DNA of 64,000 bases. It comes from Flexifilum sp963727545 (GTDB lineage Bacteria; Chloroflexota; Anaerolineae; Aggregatilineales; Phototrophicaceae). The stretch spans positions 310,001 to 374,000 of the forward strand of contig CAVSGS010000012.1 of NCBI GenBank assembly GCA_963727545.1, written 5' to 3'. A program made the position numbers and the translations under genes. Positions 18,599 to 28,028 of the stretch are shown here, one piece after another. Positions within the stretch are counted from its first letter, which is position 1. Every line of letters starts with the position of its first letter. The notes below the pieces were generated by a model. It was not told where the DNA came from. It saw only the letters and a program-made list of their open reading frames with translations, and searched no databases.

Positions 18599-19611
18599 CG
18601 CAGGCTGATGCTTACAGTCGTGCCGGCGTTGACATTGCCGCTGGGAGCAAGGCGACGGCGTTGATGGCGGACGCGGTGCGCTCGACTTACGGCGCTGAGG
18701 TACTCGCGGGGATCGGTGCCTTCGGCGGTCTCTATGATGCTAATGCCCTCAAAAGCCTGTCTGCGCCGGTGCTAGTCGCGTCAACCGATGGGGTAGGGAC
18801 TAAAACCAAGGTTGCGGCAGCATTGGGACGCTGGGACAGCATCGGGCAAGACTTGGTCAACCATTGCATCAACGACATTCTGGTGCAGGGCGCGCAGCCG
18901 CTCTTTTTCCTCGATTACGTCGCGTCGTCGCGTCTGAATGCTGATGAGATCGCCGCGATTGTTGGCGGTGTGGCGGCAGCTTGTCGTGATGCCGGTTGTG
19001 CGCTGCTCGGTGGTGAAACGGCAGAGATGCCGGGAGTTTACGAACCGGGCGAAATTGATCTCGCCGGGACGATCGTCGGCGTGGTCGAGCGGGGAAAGAT
19101 CATCGATGGCAGTCGGATTCAGCCCGGAGACGTCATTCTTGCGCTGCCGTCGTCAGGACTGCACACGAACGGCTATTCGCTGGCACGACAGGCGCTCGCT
19201 GGGCTGGATTGGCGGAAAGTGCTGCCTGAATTGGGCGAGTCGGTCGGCGACGCCTTGCTGGCGGTGCACCGCTCGTATCTCGCGTCAGTACGTCAATTAT
19301 GGGCGAATGAAATCGACATTCATGGATTGGCGCACATCACCGGGGGCGGCATAATCGATAATCTGCCCCGTATTCTGCCGCAAGGGGTGGGGGCGGTATT
19401 TCAGCGCGGAACATGGCAGGAGCCGCCGATTTTCGCCTTGATCCAGCAGCGCGGCGCAGTCAGTGATGCAGAAATGTTCCACGTCTTCAATATGGGCTTG
19501 GGAATGCTGGTGATCGTGCCGAAAGAGCAGGCTGAGGCGGCAAAAGGCGCTGTTAGTGCGGCGCTAATAGTCGGAAGCATCAATTCGAGCGGCAGAATCA
19601 CAGTCGAGTAG
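18595..19611 (+). CDS. purM: Phosphoribosylformylglycinamidine cyclo-ligase (AIR synthetase)
   Basis: 338 aa, FGAM to AIR. Motifs: SYSRAG-like opening (AYSRAGVDIAAG), VASTDGVGTKTKVA, CINDILVQGAQPLFFLDY, GGETAEMPGVY, LPSSGLHTNGYSLAR and HITGGGIIDNLPRILP. Intact frame and normal length. ATG overlaps the purD stop by 4 bp, so it is coupled to purD; purN follows after 10 nt. Confidence 0.94.
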   Translation: MTQADAYSRAGVDIAAGSKATALMADAVRSTYGAEVLAGIGAFGGLYDANALKSLSAPVLVASTDGVGTKTKVAAALGRWDSIGQDLVNHCINDILVQGAQPLFFLDYVASSRLNADEIAAIVGGVAAACRDAGCALLGGETAEMPGVYEPGEIDLAGTIVGVVERGKIIDGSRIQPGDVILALPSSGLHTNGYSLARQALAGLDWRKVLPELGESVGDALLAVHRSYLASVRQLWANEIDIHGLAHITGGGIIDNLPRILPQGVGAVFQRGTWQEPPIFALIQQRGAVSDAEMFHVFNMGLGMLVIVPKEQAEAAKGAVSAALIVGSINSSGRITVE

Positions 19612-19621
19612 GGCGGATTCA

Positions 19622-20227
19622 ATGACAGCGCGGTTAATCGTACTGATTTCTGGTTCAGGCACCAATCTGCAGGCGATTCTCGATGCCATCACTCAAGGTG
19701 AGCTAGATGCAGAGGTCGATCTCGTCGTTTCCAATCGTAAAGCAGCTTATGGCTTGGTGCGCGCCGAGCAAGCAGGTGTGCCGACGCTCTATTTCGCGCT
19801 GAAGCCGTATCTCGATGCTGGGCATAGTCGCCAAGACTATGATCTTGCACTGGCGGAACAGATCGCAGCTTATCAGCCCGACTTGATTGTGCTGGCGGGT
19901 TGGATGCATATTTTCGACGCCGTGTTTCTCGATCGGTTTCCAGAACGAGTGATTAATTTGCATCCGGCGCTGCCGGGACAGTTTGCGGGAATCCACGCAA
20001 TCGAGCGCACGTTTGAAGCTTACCAGCAAGGTGTGGTCGGCGGTGGTGGTTGCATGGTGCATTATGTCATCCCCGAAGTTGACGCGGGGCGCGTGATCGC
20101 GCAGGTCGAAGTGGCAGCACAGGATTCCGATACCTTAGAGATTTTTGAAGCGCGCATTCATGCGGCGGAACATCAATTGCTCGTCGGAGCGATCAAGCAG
20201 CTGATTGCAGTGGGAATTGCCGACTGA
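19622..20227 (+). CDS. purN: GAR transformylase (formyl-THF dependent)
   Basis: 201 aa. Transfers formyl from 10-formyl-THF to GAR. SGSGTNLQAILDA at the N-terminus binds GAR phosphate; NLHPALPG gives the catalytic Asn/His; GCMVHYVIPEVDAG carries the second His and Asp. Last gene of the pur operon, convergent with the PfkB gene; only a weak AT-rich hairpin (TGATAA/TTATCA at about 20268-20285) lies in the 98-bp gap. purB, purH, purA and purK are not in the window. Confidence 0.93.
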   Translation: MTARLIVLISGSGTNLQAILDAITQGELDAEVDLVVSNRKAAYGLVRAEQAGVPTLYFALKPYLDAGHSRQDYDLALAEQIAAYQPDLIVLAGWMHIFDAVFLDRFPERVINLHPALPGQFAGIHAIERTFEAYQQGVVGGGGCMVHYVIPEVDAGRVIAQVEVAAQDSDTLEIFEARIHAAEHQLLVGAIKQLIAVGIAD

Positions 20228-20325
20228 GATTCGGATCGCATTTGTTGATTTTGGCGTTTACTTCGTGATAAGTACCATTATCATGAGTAATGAAATACAA
20301 CCAGAAATCGCGACGGTGCGATTTT

Positions 20326-21444
20326 TCAGGACAGCGTCGCCCAATTCGCGTCAAGGCGGCGCTGCGTTTCATCCCATGGGAGTATTCCGTCAGTAGCGCT
20401 GGCGGTTTCAACGCAGCAAGCTCCGACTGCCGCTGCCCAACGCGCACAATCTCTAATTGACAGCCCGCGCAGTAAAGCGGCAATCAATCCAGCATAAGCA
20501 GCATCGCCAGCGCCGGTTGTTCCGGCAACCGCGACTTTAAAGGCTGGCTGCATCACTTCCTGGTTTGCCCATGCGTCAACATCGATCAGCGATCCCGGCA
20601 ATTGCCGCAAGCGTTCACGATCGGCGGCACGCAGATAGATGCCCGCTTCACCCAATTTGAAGCCAACCACAGCGCCACCGCCGATTTCCAACAATTCCTC
20701 GGCAAAATCGCGCACGTAATCCCACGAACCGAGCGCTGCGAATGAATCTCCCCAACGATCGTAATCGCTTCGGCGAAGCATAAACATTGCTTCGTTCAGG
20801 CTCGGTACGAAAATGTCGACATGTGGCAAGGTCTGCTCAAACCAGCGATGCCAATTGAGGCGTCCGCCGAGACTAGCCGGATCCGGGAGCGTCAAGTCCA
20901 GCGAGGTCATCACATCACGCTGCTGAATCGCGCTCAACAGCGCGGCGAGTTCGCGCCCGTCATCGTGGAGAAACTGCGGCAGCAAGGTCGGATAGCCGAA
21001 GTGAAATAGTCGCGCTTGCGCAACGACGTCAAGGTCAACATCGGCGGCGTTGAAAGTCTGGTTGGGACCGGTGCAGTGGAGAAAAATGCGGTCGCTGTGT
21101 TCGGGAGACAACACAATCGTGTACGCGCCGCGCTGGGTTGCGTCTACCTTGATCGCTTGTGCAAGGGCTGGGTCTCGGTCGCGAAGCAGATCGAGCGTCG
21201 CTTGTCCGATAAAATCTGCACCAACGGTCGCCATCAAGCGCACATCAACACCAAGTCGATGCAGTGCTAGTCCGGTATTCGAGACTGCGCCTCCGGTGGA
21301 AAGCCGCAAGCTCCCCACTTCGAATAACTGACCGGGAGAAGCGAGCGCGCTCAGGGGAACATGTTCCATTTCCGGTAGCAAATCGAGGCATAGATGACCG
21401 CAGACAACCGCATCAAAGGTCTTTTTCAACGGATATTTCGTCAA
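20326..21444 (-). CDS. PfkB-family carbohydrate kinase (possible fructokinase)
   Basis: 372 aa ribokinase-like fold. N-terminal GHLCLDLLPEM and GGAVSNTGLALHRLGVDVRLMATVG bind the sugar; the C-terminal signature VAGTTGAGDAAYAGLIAAL holds the anion hole and catalytic Asp. Starts at TTG 21444 or TTG 21429; no ATG is available near the conserved N-terminus. It is divergent from amylosucrase, whose reaction releases fructose, so fructose is the best guess for substrate. That is context inference; PfkB kinases also act on adenosine, ribose, KDG and others. Frame intact. Confidence 0.8.
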   Translation of the reverse strand: MTKYPLKKTFDAVVCGHLCLDLLPEMEHVPLSALASPGQLFEVGSLRLSTGGAVSNTGLALHRLGVDVRLMATVGADFIGQATLDLLRDRDPALAQAIKVDATQRGAYTIVLSPEHSDRIFLHCTGPNQTFNAADVDLDVVAQARLFHFGYPTLLPQFLHDDGRELAALLSAIQQRDVMTSLDLTLPDPASLGGRLNWHRWFEQTLPHVDIFVPSLNEAMFMLRRSDYDRWGDSFAALGSWDYVRDFAEELLEIGGGAVVGFKLGEAGIYLRAADRERLRQLPGSLIDVDAWANQEVMQPAFKVAVAGTTGAGDAAYAGLIAALLRGLSIRDCARWAAAVGACCVETASATDGILPWDETQRRLDANWATLS

Positions 21445-21672
21445 ATTAGCCGCCCTGCTCGCGCGTAGTCAATGTTAATAACGATATTAAATGGTAAAAG
21501 TGGCGCAGAATTCGCACCCCCCTACCCTATCAACGCCGATCACCCTGCGCGAACTTGCTCACAATCGACCAAATTATACCGTTGATGGGCATTTTCGCCG
21601 CTGGTGGGCAAGGATCAGCCGAGCGAGTACAATGAGTAGACCTTGGTATTCCGGGCTTCGGGAGTAATTTCG

Positions 21673-23604
21673 GTGCAAATAGATACGTTTTGGTTGGAAG
21701 AACAAGCGGAACTTACTTACGAGCGGCTGCTGCCGCGAATTGAAGCGACGGTAGCGGGCTTGCCCGACGCGGACCTACTGCTTGAGCGCCTCCGCGACCA
21801 CTTCAGTGATGCGTTTGCGCTGTTCTATCAACTCTACGGCGGACATTACGACTTTCTGTACCACCTTGAAGCGACGATTTTGACGGTCATCGAGGCTTTT
21901 GGAGCGCGATCCGAGGAACTTAAAGCGTTAGACGTACAGCGGCTGGAAGACCCGAATTGGTTTCAAAGTGAGCAGATGATCGGCGCAGTCGGCTACGTGG
22001 ATCGCTTCGCCGGCGATTTGGACGGCATTCGACAGCAGATTCCTTACTTCGAAGAACTTGGTTTGACTTATTTACACTTGATGCCCCTATTCCGCTCGCC
22101 AGCAGCACACAATGACGGCGGCTATGCTGTCAGCAGTTTTCGCGAAGTTGACTCCGCGTTGGGTACGATGACCCAGCTTGAGGAGCTCGCCCGCGAACTG
22201 CGCCAACACGGAATTAGTCTGGTGCTGGATTTTGTGTTCAACCATACATCGGATGAACACGAATGGGCGCAGCGCGCGCTTGCCGGCGAGAGTGAATATC
22301 AGGCTTACTATCGCTTGTTCGATGACCGCTCCCTGCCCGACCGCTACGAAGCGAATTTGCGCGAAATCTTCCCGGAACAAGCGCCCGGCAGTTTTACCTA
22401 TCGCCCTGAAATCAGAAAGTGGGTCTGGACGACGTTCCACAATTATCAGTGGGATTTGAATTACGCCAATCCTGAGGTCTTTCGAGCGATGCTCGGCGAA
22501 ATGCTCTTTTTGGCGAATCGGGGTGCTGAAGTGCTCCGGTTGGATGCCGTGCCGTTCGTCTGGAAGGAATTGGGCACGAATTCGGAAAATCTGCCACAAG
22601 CCCACACGATCATCCGTGGCTTCAACGCTTTCGTCCGCATCGCTGCCCCTGCCCTACTCTTCAAATCCGAGGCGATTGTCCATCCGCGCGACGTGCGCAG
22701 TTACATCGACGCGAAAGAGTGCCAGCTTTCGTACAACCCGATTTTGATGGTCTCGATCTGGGAAGCGCTGGCGACGCGCAGTGTCGATTTTCTCCGCCAC
22801 ACCATGAATAAGCAGTTTATGCTGCCGCCGGGCTGCGCGTGGATCAACTACCTGCGCTCGCACGATGACATCGGCTGGGGCTTTGCCGACGAAGATGCCG
22901 CCGAAGTCGGTATCAGCGGCGAGGATCATCGTTATTTCTTGAACCTGTTCTATTTAGGGCGCTTTCCCGGCAGCTTTGCCAGCGGACTGCCCTTCAACTT
23001 TAATCCACGCACGCAGGATATGCGGATCAGCGGGACGACAGCCTCACTTGCAGGGATCGAGAAAGCTTACAAGCTGGATGATGCCGCTTATCTGGAGACT
23101 GCGATCAGGCGGATTACGATGATCCACAGCTTGATCCTCTCGGTTGGCGGAATCCCCTTGATCTACTTAGGCGACGAGATCGGGACGATCAACGACTACA
23201 GCTATCGCTCCGATCCTCAAATCGCCGATGACAGCCGCTGGGTGCATCGCCCAGCCGCCGATCCAGAACAATATGCGCGCCGCCACGATCCAACGACGGT
23301 TCAGGGACGCATCTTTACGGCGCTGACGCATTTAATCGCCCTGAGAAAGGCGAATCCGACGCTGTCTGACGGCGTAACGCGTTTCATCGCGACCGGCAAT
23401 TCACACGTCTTGGGCTATACCCGGCACAATACGATGTATTTTCTGGCGAACTTTGCTGAGTCGACGCAATACGTGAGCACTGCGGCGCTGCAAAACGAGT
23501 GGTCGGGAATGCGCAGTGCCTATGATCTGATCGCTGACGCGCCGCTGTCGGCGGGCGATCAAATCCGGCTCGAACCTTACCAGTTTATGTGGCTGAAAGC
23601 GTAG
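21673..23604 (+). CDS. Amylosucrase (GH13)
   Basis: About 643 aa from GTG 21673, preceded by GGGAG at 8 nt. Transfers glucose from sucrose to a growing alpha-1,4-glucan, releasing fructose. Helical N-terminal domain (residues about 1-80), then GH13 barrel: VLDFVFNHTSDEHEWA, nucleophile D291 in LRLDAVPFVWKELGT, acid/base E333 in SEAIVHP, and stabiliser D398 in YLRSHDDIGWGF. These blocks and the WVWTTFHNYQWDLNY stretch are characteristic of amylosucrase rather than other GH13 members, and length fits (family about 630-650). No signal peptide, so cytoplasmic. Ends 3 nt before the convergent methyltransferase gene. Confidence 0.9.
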   Translation: MQIDTFWLEEQAELTYERLLPRIEATVAGLPDADLLLERLRDHFSDAFALFYQLYGGHYDFLYHLEATILTVIEAFGARSEELKALDVQRLEDPNWFQSEQMIGAVGYVDRFAGDLDGIRQQIPYFEELGLTYLHLMPLFRSPAAHNDGGYAVSSFREVDSALGTMTQLEELARELRQHGISLVLDFVFNHTSDEHEWAQRALAGESEYQAYYRLFDDRSLPDRYEANLREIFPEQAPGSFTYRPEIRKWVWTTFHNYQWDLNYANPEVFRAMLGEMLFLANRGAEVLRLDAVPFVWKELGTNSENLPQAHTIIRGFNAFVRIAAPALLFKSEAIVHPRDVRSYIDAKECQLSYNPILMVSIWEALATRSVDFLRHTMNKQFMLPPGCAWINYLRSHDDIGWGFADEDAAEVGISGEDHRYFLNLFYLGRFPGSFASGLPFNFNPRTQDMRISGTTASLAGIEKAYKLDDAAYLETAIRRITMIHSLILSVGGIPLIYLGDEIGTINDYSYRSDPQIADDSRWVHRPAADPEQYARRHDPTTVQGRIFTALTHLIALRKANPTLSDGVTRFIATGNSHVLGYTRHNTMYFLANFAESTQYVSTAALQNEWSGMRSAYDLIADAPLSAGDQIRLEPYQFMWLKA

Positions 23605-23607
23605 CGA

Positions 23608-24654
23608 TCAAGTCCGGCGCAAGAGGTAAATCCGGGGATGTAGCCCGCGTAAGTTAACGCGGATGACGCGTTCAGTCTGCCAGTAGCGATCTAGAGCGAG
23701 CAGCTCCTCGATCAGCTTAACTTCGTGTGTGATCAGCACGAAGCGGGCGGCGTGACGGGCAATGCGCGCAGCTTCGCGCAGCATCAGCGGATAGAGGTAC
23801 AGGTTTGCTTGGTGGGACCCGCTCAACTGACCGAACGGGAGATCGGCACAAAGGACGCTGGCGCTGCTGGCAGCAAACGGAAGCTGCGTCAGGTCAGCAC
23901 GCGACAAATTGATTTGGCGCTGCGTGCCACTCGCGGCAAGGTTGGCTTGAGTGCACTTAAGCGCGGCGACATCGTGGTCAATGCCGATGGCGCGGTGTGT
24001 CTTGCCGAAAGCCAACCGCTCGATCAGCAGCGTGCCGGAGCCGCAGCCCAGATTCACGAAATCATCTTCAGCTTGAGGTTGAGACAAGCGGATCATGGCG
24101 CTGGCGGTTGCGGCGTTGAGCGCGCCCTCGAAATTGCAGACGCGCCACGCGCGTGTCACCAGTGGTCGCGGTGAGAGCCGTGCCAATGTTTCCCAACCAC
24201 CGCGCGCGGGACGAATCCGCAGCCACAGATCGCCCTTTTCATCCGCGACGTTAAGGCTGGTCGCCTGAGCGATTTCAGCTTTGAGGCGCTGCATGACGGA
24301 AGACTCGGAACCGGCTGCCGCGACGTAAAAACTACGATAATCTGCCGGTGAGGACAAACGCCGGACCTGCTCAATTTGATCGAGCAGCCGCGGAAAGTTG
24401 GTATTGCCGAGCAGCCCTTTTGGACGTGGGATAGCGAAGTGCTGGCGCGAGTAAATCGACTGCACCGTTCTTAAGCTGAGCAAGCGGCGGGGATCGCCCG
24501 TATAGCTGAAACCGACCTCGCCCTGCTCCCGGTCGAGGATCCGCGCGCCATACTCACGAAGCTCCTGTTCGGTGACAAACTCCAAACCGGGGGTGACTTC
24601 CGCTTCAAAAACCGCCGAACCAGTCTCATTTTTCGATTGCGAGTTGCGTTTCAT
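23608..24654 (-). CDS. THUMP-type class I SAM methyltransferase (RNA methyltransferase, Trm14/RlmKL-like)
   Basis: 348 aa. N-terminal half resembles the NFLD/THUMP region (FEAEVTPGLEFVTEQELREYG). The C-terminal half is a Rossmann methyltransferase with SAM motif NLGCGSGTLLIERL, acidic loop IGIDHD and catalytic motif DLPFG (the N/D-PP-Y/F-G class used for N2-guanine or adenine methylation). Probably methylates tRNA or rRNA guanine N2; the exact site cannot be read from sequence. The Pro-Pro of the motif is Leu-Pro here. Convergent with amylosucrase. Confidence 0.8.
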   Translation of the reverse strand: MKRNSQSKNETGSAVFEAEVTPGLEFVTEQELREYGARILDREQGEVGFSYTGDPRRLLSLRTVQSIYSRQHFAIPRPKGLLGNTNFPRLLDQIEQVRRLSSPADYRSFYVAAAGSESSVMQRLKAEIAQATSLNVADEKGDLWLRIRPARGGWETLARLSPRPLVTRAWRVCNFEGALNAATASAMIRLSQPQAEDDFVNLGCGSGTLLIERLAFGKTHRAIGIDHDVAALKCTQANLAASGTQRQINLSRADLTQLPFAASSASVLCADLPFGQLSGSHQANLYLYPLMLREAARIARHAARFVLITHEVKLIEELLALDRYWQTERVIRVNLRGLHPRIYLLRRT

Positions 24655-24748
24655 GCACCATACCCATAGAATCCGCGCTGTGCGTAAGGCTGAAGTGATG
24701 TTAGTTGAGCTGCACGCCCCTTAAAAGCAGAGAGAGAAAGCGAACGCA

Positions 24749-25612
24749 ATGCGCTTGATGAAAGCCGCAGTCGGTCTCTTGGCGATGATCTTCGTCGTAT
24801 CAACCGCCCAGATGCAAAGCGACGAAGTGATCGCTCAAGCTTACCGCACGGTCAACGTCCGCAGCGGACCGAGCACAGAATACGACATTATCGGTCAATT
24901 GAACAGCGGAAATGAAGCCCGAATTACCGGGCGCAGCGATGAAGAGAGCAACTGGCTGCGGATCGAGTTCGGGGCGCATGAAGGCTGGGTCGCCTATTTC
25001 ACCGTGACGGTCGTTGGTGATGCCGGTACGCTGCCCGTGGTTCAACCGCTGGCGGATCGGACTGGCGCGGCAGGATTGGCGCAGCCGACAGCAACCGTCG
25101 AACACCGCACCGGCGACATCTTCATTTCGGCATTTCGCCGGGTTAACGTGCGGAGCGGTCCCGGCATGGAATACCAGCGGATTGGCACGCTGGAGCCGGG
25201 AAGCAGTGCCGACATCACGGGGCGGACGGTCGACAATGAGTGGCTGCAAATCGATTTCAACGGTCGCGAGGGCTGGCTCGCCTATTTTGTCGTCACCGTG
25301 AGCGGGGATCTCGACCGCATAGCGGTCACGGGCGTACCGCTCACTGCAGCGACCCGGATTCCGCCGAAAGTGTCGGTAGTGACCCGTTACAACGTAAATC
25401 TGCGTTCCGAACCCATGATTGGCGCGCCGATCATCGACGTGATACCGTTTGCTACGACGCTCACGACCGACGCTCGCTCGAACAACCAAGGTACTTGGCT
25501 GCGGGTCTCTTATGCTGGCGGCGAAGAAGGCTGGCTACTCAGCTCGCTCGTGAACATCAGCGGCAGCCTGCGCACGCTGCCAATCATCAAGCTGGCTCCC
25601 GCAGAGAGCTAG
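24749..25612 (+). CDS. Secreted protein with three SH3b domains
   Basis: 287 aa with an N-terminal signal peptide (residues 1-20 or so). Three SH3b repeats at about 30-95, 128-185 and 208-280, each with the V-NVRSGPS / NLRSEP start and a GWV/GWL core (AHEGWVAYF, GREGWLAYF, EEGWLLSS). No catalytic domain. Probably binds peptidoglycan; fits the set of SH3b proteins at 1555, 53072 and 54729. Preceded by AGAGAGAAAG as a possible RBS. Confidence 0.82.
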   Translation: MRLMKAAVGLLAMIFVVSTAQMQSDEVIAQAYRTVNVRSGPSTEYDIIGQLNSGNEARITGRSDEESNWLRIEFGAHEGWVAYFTVTVVGDAGTLPVVQPLADRTGAAGLAQPTATVEHRTGDIFISAFRRVNVRSGPGMEYQRIGTLEPGSSADITGRTVDNEWLQIDFNGREGWLAYFVVTVSGDLDRIAVTGVPLTAATRIPPKVSVVTRYNVNLRSEPMIGAPIIDVIPFATTLTTDARSNNQGTWLRVSYAGGEEGWLLSSLVNISGSLRTLPIIKLAPAES

Positions 25613-25616
25613 GCGT

Positions 25617-26711
25617 TTATTGATCGGCGGCGGTTTGCTGGCGAATCGCCGGTAAGGTTTCTGGTAGGATAGAACCGTGCTGCGCAGCATGTTCGGCAGC
25701 AGCGATGGTATCGGGGACGAGCAGCATCGGCACGCCGTTGCGGTGTGCTTGCTCGACGATCGCTTGAATTTCCTGTTGGCGACGCTTTCCGGTCACGTCG
25801 CGGATGTATGCTGCGCGGATGCGCCCCGGATAGGCTCGAATGACGCGAAGGTAGATTTCGGAGTCGTGCTCGCCGCTGTCGCCGATCAGCAGGAAAGACA
25901 AATCGGGGTACGTGTCGAGCAGATGTTCGATCTGAGCGAGTTTGTTGCGCACCGGGTCGGGACGCGATAAGTGGCGCGGCGATAAGCCCAGATGAATCAG
26001 GAAGATCGGACCGGGTGGAATACCTTTCACGACGAAAAAATCAGCGATCAGATCGTAGAGATTCCACGGACTATTAGAGACGTAGAAAATCGGGTTGAAA
26101 TGCCCTCCCGTGCCTCGCTGCAGCGCGTGATAAAACTCCGCAACTCCGGCGAATGGCAGCCGCGTGTGAGCATTGTAGAAAAAAGTGTTTCGCGCCAACT
26201 TCAGCCAATTGACGACATTCGAGTGCAGTACTGTGTCGTCCAGATCGCTGATGACGCCAAACTCCGCCATCGACGGTGGGATCACCACTGTCGCGTTAGC
26301 GATCGCGCCTGCTTGACCGCGATACTCCGGAAGTTCAAGCCTTACGTCATGCCAGACCTGATCTGAGATCAGCGGTGGATCGAGCACGATTTCGAAGTCA
26401 AAGAAGCCAGCGGCATCGGTTCGCGTCTGTGCTTCAACGCCAGCGATGCGCGCGGTGATGCGTACGCCCGGCATCTTATGGCTGTTGAAGCGGTGATAAG
26501 TATTGATCAAATTACGCCACTTGGAGTCCTCGCTGCGCCCGCTGACGACGCGATGCTTCTCAAGCACCCGCCCTTTGAGATAGATCACCGATTGTGTTCC
26601 ATGCCCGATATAGGGGAGAATTTGTACGGAACTCGACTCGATGTCAGACTGCCGTACGATTTGCTTCAGTTTGGCGTACAATAGCCCGATGAAATGAACA
26701 ATCAGGGACAA
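25617..26711 (-). CDS. APP1-like phosphatidate phosphatase domain protein (HAD fold)
   Basis: About 364 aa. The N-terminal part (QILPYIGHGTQSVIYLKGRV) and an Ig-like middle precede the App1 catalytic domain: HAD motif I SDLDDTVLHSN, FYVSNSPWNLYDL, and GDSGEHDSEIY near motif IV. Yeast App1 dephosphorylates phosphatidate; bacterial members are widespread but hardly studied. The start is uncertain: only TTG codons (26711 and a few later) precede the conserved region, and the 5' end overlaps antisense to the next rightward frame. It is convergent with the SH3 gene with 4 nt between. Confidence 0.78.
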   Translation of the reverse strand: MSLIVHFIGLLYAKLKQIVRQSDIESSSVQILPYIGHGTQSVIYLKGRVLEKHRVVSGRSEDSKWRNLINTYHRFNSHKMPGVRITARIAGVEAQTRTDAAGFFDFEIVLDPPLISDQVWHDVRLELPEYRGQAGAIANATVVIPPSMAEFGVISDLDDTVLHSNVVNWLKLARNTFFYNAHTRLPFAGVAEFYHALQRGTGGHFNPIFYVSNSPWNLYDLIADFFVVKGIPPGPIFLIHLGLSPRHLSRPDPVRNKLAQIEHLLDTYPDLSFLLIGDSGEHDSEIYLRVIRAYPGRIRAAYIRDVTGKRRQQEIQAIVEQAHRNGVPMLLVPDTIAAAEHAAQHGSILPETLPAIRQQTAADQ

Positions 26712-26810
26712 ATAGCGTTCCGATCGACTGTAAACGTGGCAATTATTTCGAACTTGATTATAGAAGACTGGGCGACCGGTTTCAAACCGCGCTCAGGGGA
26801 CACAAAACCG

Positions 26811-27146
26811 ATGAAAGACCTGCCGAAGTTCAAAAGGCACAATTACGATCACGTGCTCGCGCTGGCGACCGAGGTCATGACGCGCCATCCTAACTTAGAG
26901 GAATCTTATCTGCGCCGGCTGGACCTACTGCGCGATGGTCACTACCGGCTGACCTTTGATCTCGATTACTTCGTAACCGAGTCGGGCGAGCCGACGAAAT
27001 CGCAGTGGAACAGTCTGAAGAAGAAACTCAAACGGCACGATAAGGAAATTTTCGTGTTCAAGGAGCACGGGATCAGCTCAGCCCCGGAGCAGAGCGGAGA
27101 GCATTGGGGCTACCTTGAGTTCGGCTTCTTCGTCGAAGTCCGTTGA
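26811..27146 (+). CDS. Conserved-looking small protein of unknown function
   Basis: 111 aa from ATG 26811. Hydrophilic, rich in Lys/Arg and aromatic residues (KFKRHNYDHVLALATEVM, HYRLTFDLDYFV, HWGYLEFGFFVEVR), no membrane segment or signal. The open frame extends upstream to 26694, but that part is antisense to the APP1 gene start and is less likely coding. I do not recognise a family. Convergent with the ABC permease genes. Confidence 0.5.
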   Translation: MKDLPKFKRHNYDHVLALATEVMTRHPNLEESYLRRLDLLRDGHYRLTFDLDYFVTESGEPTKSQWNSLKKKLKRHDKEIFVFKEHGISSAPEQSGEHWGYLEFGFFVEVR

Positions 27147-27161
27147 GCAGTGCGACCAGCC

Positions 27162-28028
27162 TCAGCGTGAGCGGGGGTCGAGGATATCGCGCAGACCGTC
27201 GCCGATGAAGTTGAAGGCAATCACCAGCAGCGCAATCGCCAGACCGGGGAACAACCACATCCACCATTGGTCAAAGTAATCGATGCCGACGGCGACCATG
27301 CGCCCCCATTCCGGCGAGGTTGGCTCAGGACCCAAGCCGAGGAAGCTCAACCCGGCGAAGGTGAGAATCGCGTTGCCAATGTCGAGCGTCACCAGTACCA
27401 TCGTCGGCGCGAGGCAGTTAGGCAGAATGGTACGCATCAAGATGTGCCAGCCCGATGCGCCAAGACACTGCTCCGCTTCGACGTACTCGTTGTTTTTCAC
27501 GCTCAACACAAGGCTGCGGACAAGGCGCGCGTAACTGGGCCACCAGACGACCACTAAAGCAATAATCGCGTTGCGAATGTCCGGTCCGAGCGCTGCTGTC
27601 ACCGCCATCGCCAAAATGATCGTCGGGAACGACATGAACAACTCGCTTAGGCGCATGATCACTTCGTCCCAGACACCGCCGAGATAACCCGCCACCGCCC
27701 CGACCAACGTGCCGAGCGTGCCACCGATCAAGATGACCAGCAATCCGGCGGGCATCGTGATCCGCGCGCCGAAGAGGACGCGGCTGTAAATGTCGCGACC
27801 AAGCTCATCCGTTCCCCAATAGTGGACAGCATTAGGCGCCTGCATCCGGTCGCCGATGTTCTGCGCCAGCGTGTCGTAGGTGGCAAGCTGCGGCGCAAAG
27901 ATCGCCCCCAGCACCCAAATGATCACAACGATGATGCCAAGCACCATCAGCGGATTTTTCCGGGCGAGGTAAACCGCCTTGTCACGCCGCGCGGATGCGC
28001 GGGTCGATGAAATAGTAGAGGATGTCAA
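27162..28028 (-). CDS. Oligopeptide/dipeptide ABC transporter permease (DppC-like)
   Basis: 288 aa, six predicted membrane segments. N-terminal HYWGTDELGRDIYSRVLFG is the OppC/DppC signature; the EAA loop reads EAEQCLGASGWHILMRTILPN. TTG 28028 is the likely start, giving a 47-bp overlap with the upstream permease gene. Third gene of a substrate-binding protein / DppB / DppC operon. No ATPase gene follows: the next leftward gene is the unrelated APP1 gene beyond a rightward small gene. Confidence 0.88.
   Translation of the reverse strand: MTSSTISSTRASARRDKAVYLARKNPLMVLGIIVVIIWVLGAIFAPQLATYDTLAQNIGDRMQAPNAVHYWGTDELGRDIYSRVLFGARITMPAGLLVILIGGTLGTLVGAVAGYLGGVWDEVIMRLSELFMSFPTIILAMAVTAALGPDIRNAIIALVVVWWPSYARLVRSLVLSVKNNEYVEAEQCLGASGWHILMRTILPNCLAPTMVLVTLDIGNAILTFAGLSFLGLGPEPTSPEWGRMVAVGIDYFDQWWMWLFPGLAIALLVIAFNFIGDGLRDILDPRSR

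Noticed and set aside
26694..26810. N-terminal extension of the small gene at 26811
   Set aside because: This part is antisense to the APP1 gene start and lacks an RBS; the internal ATG at 26811 gives a more protein-like product.
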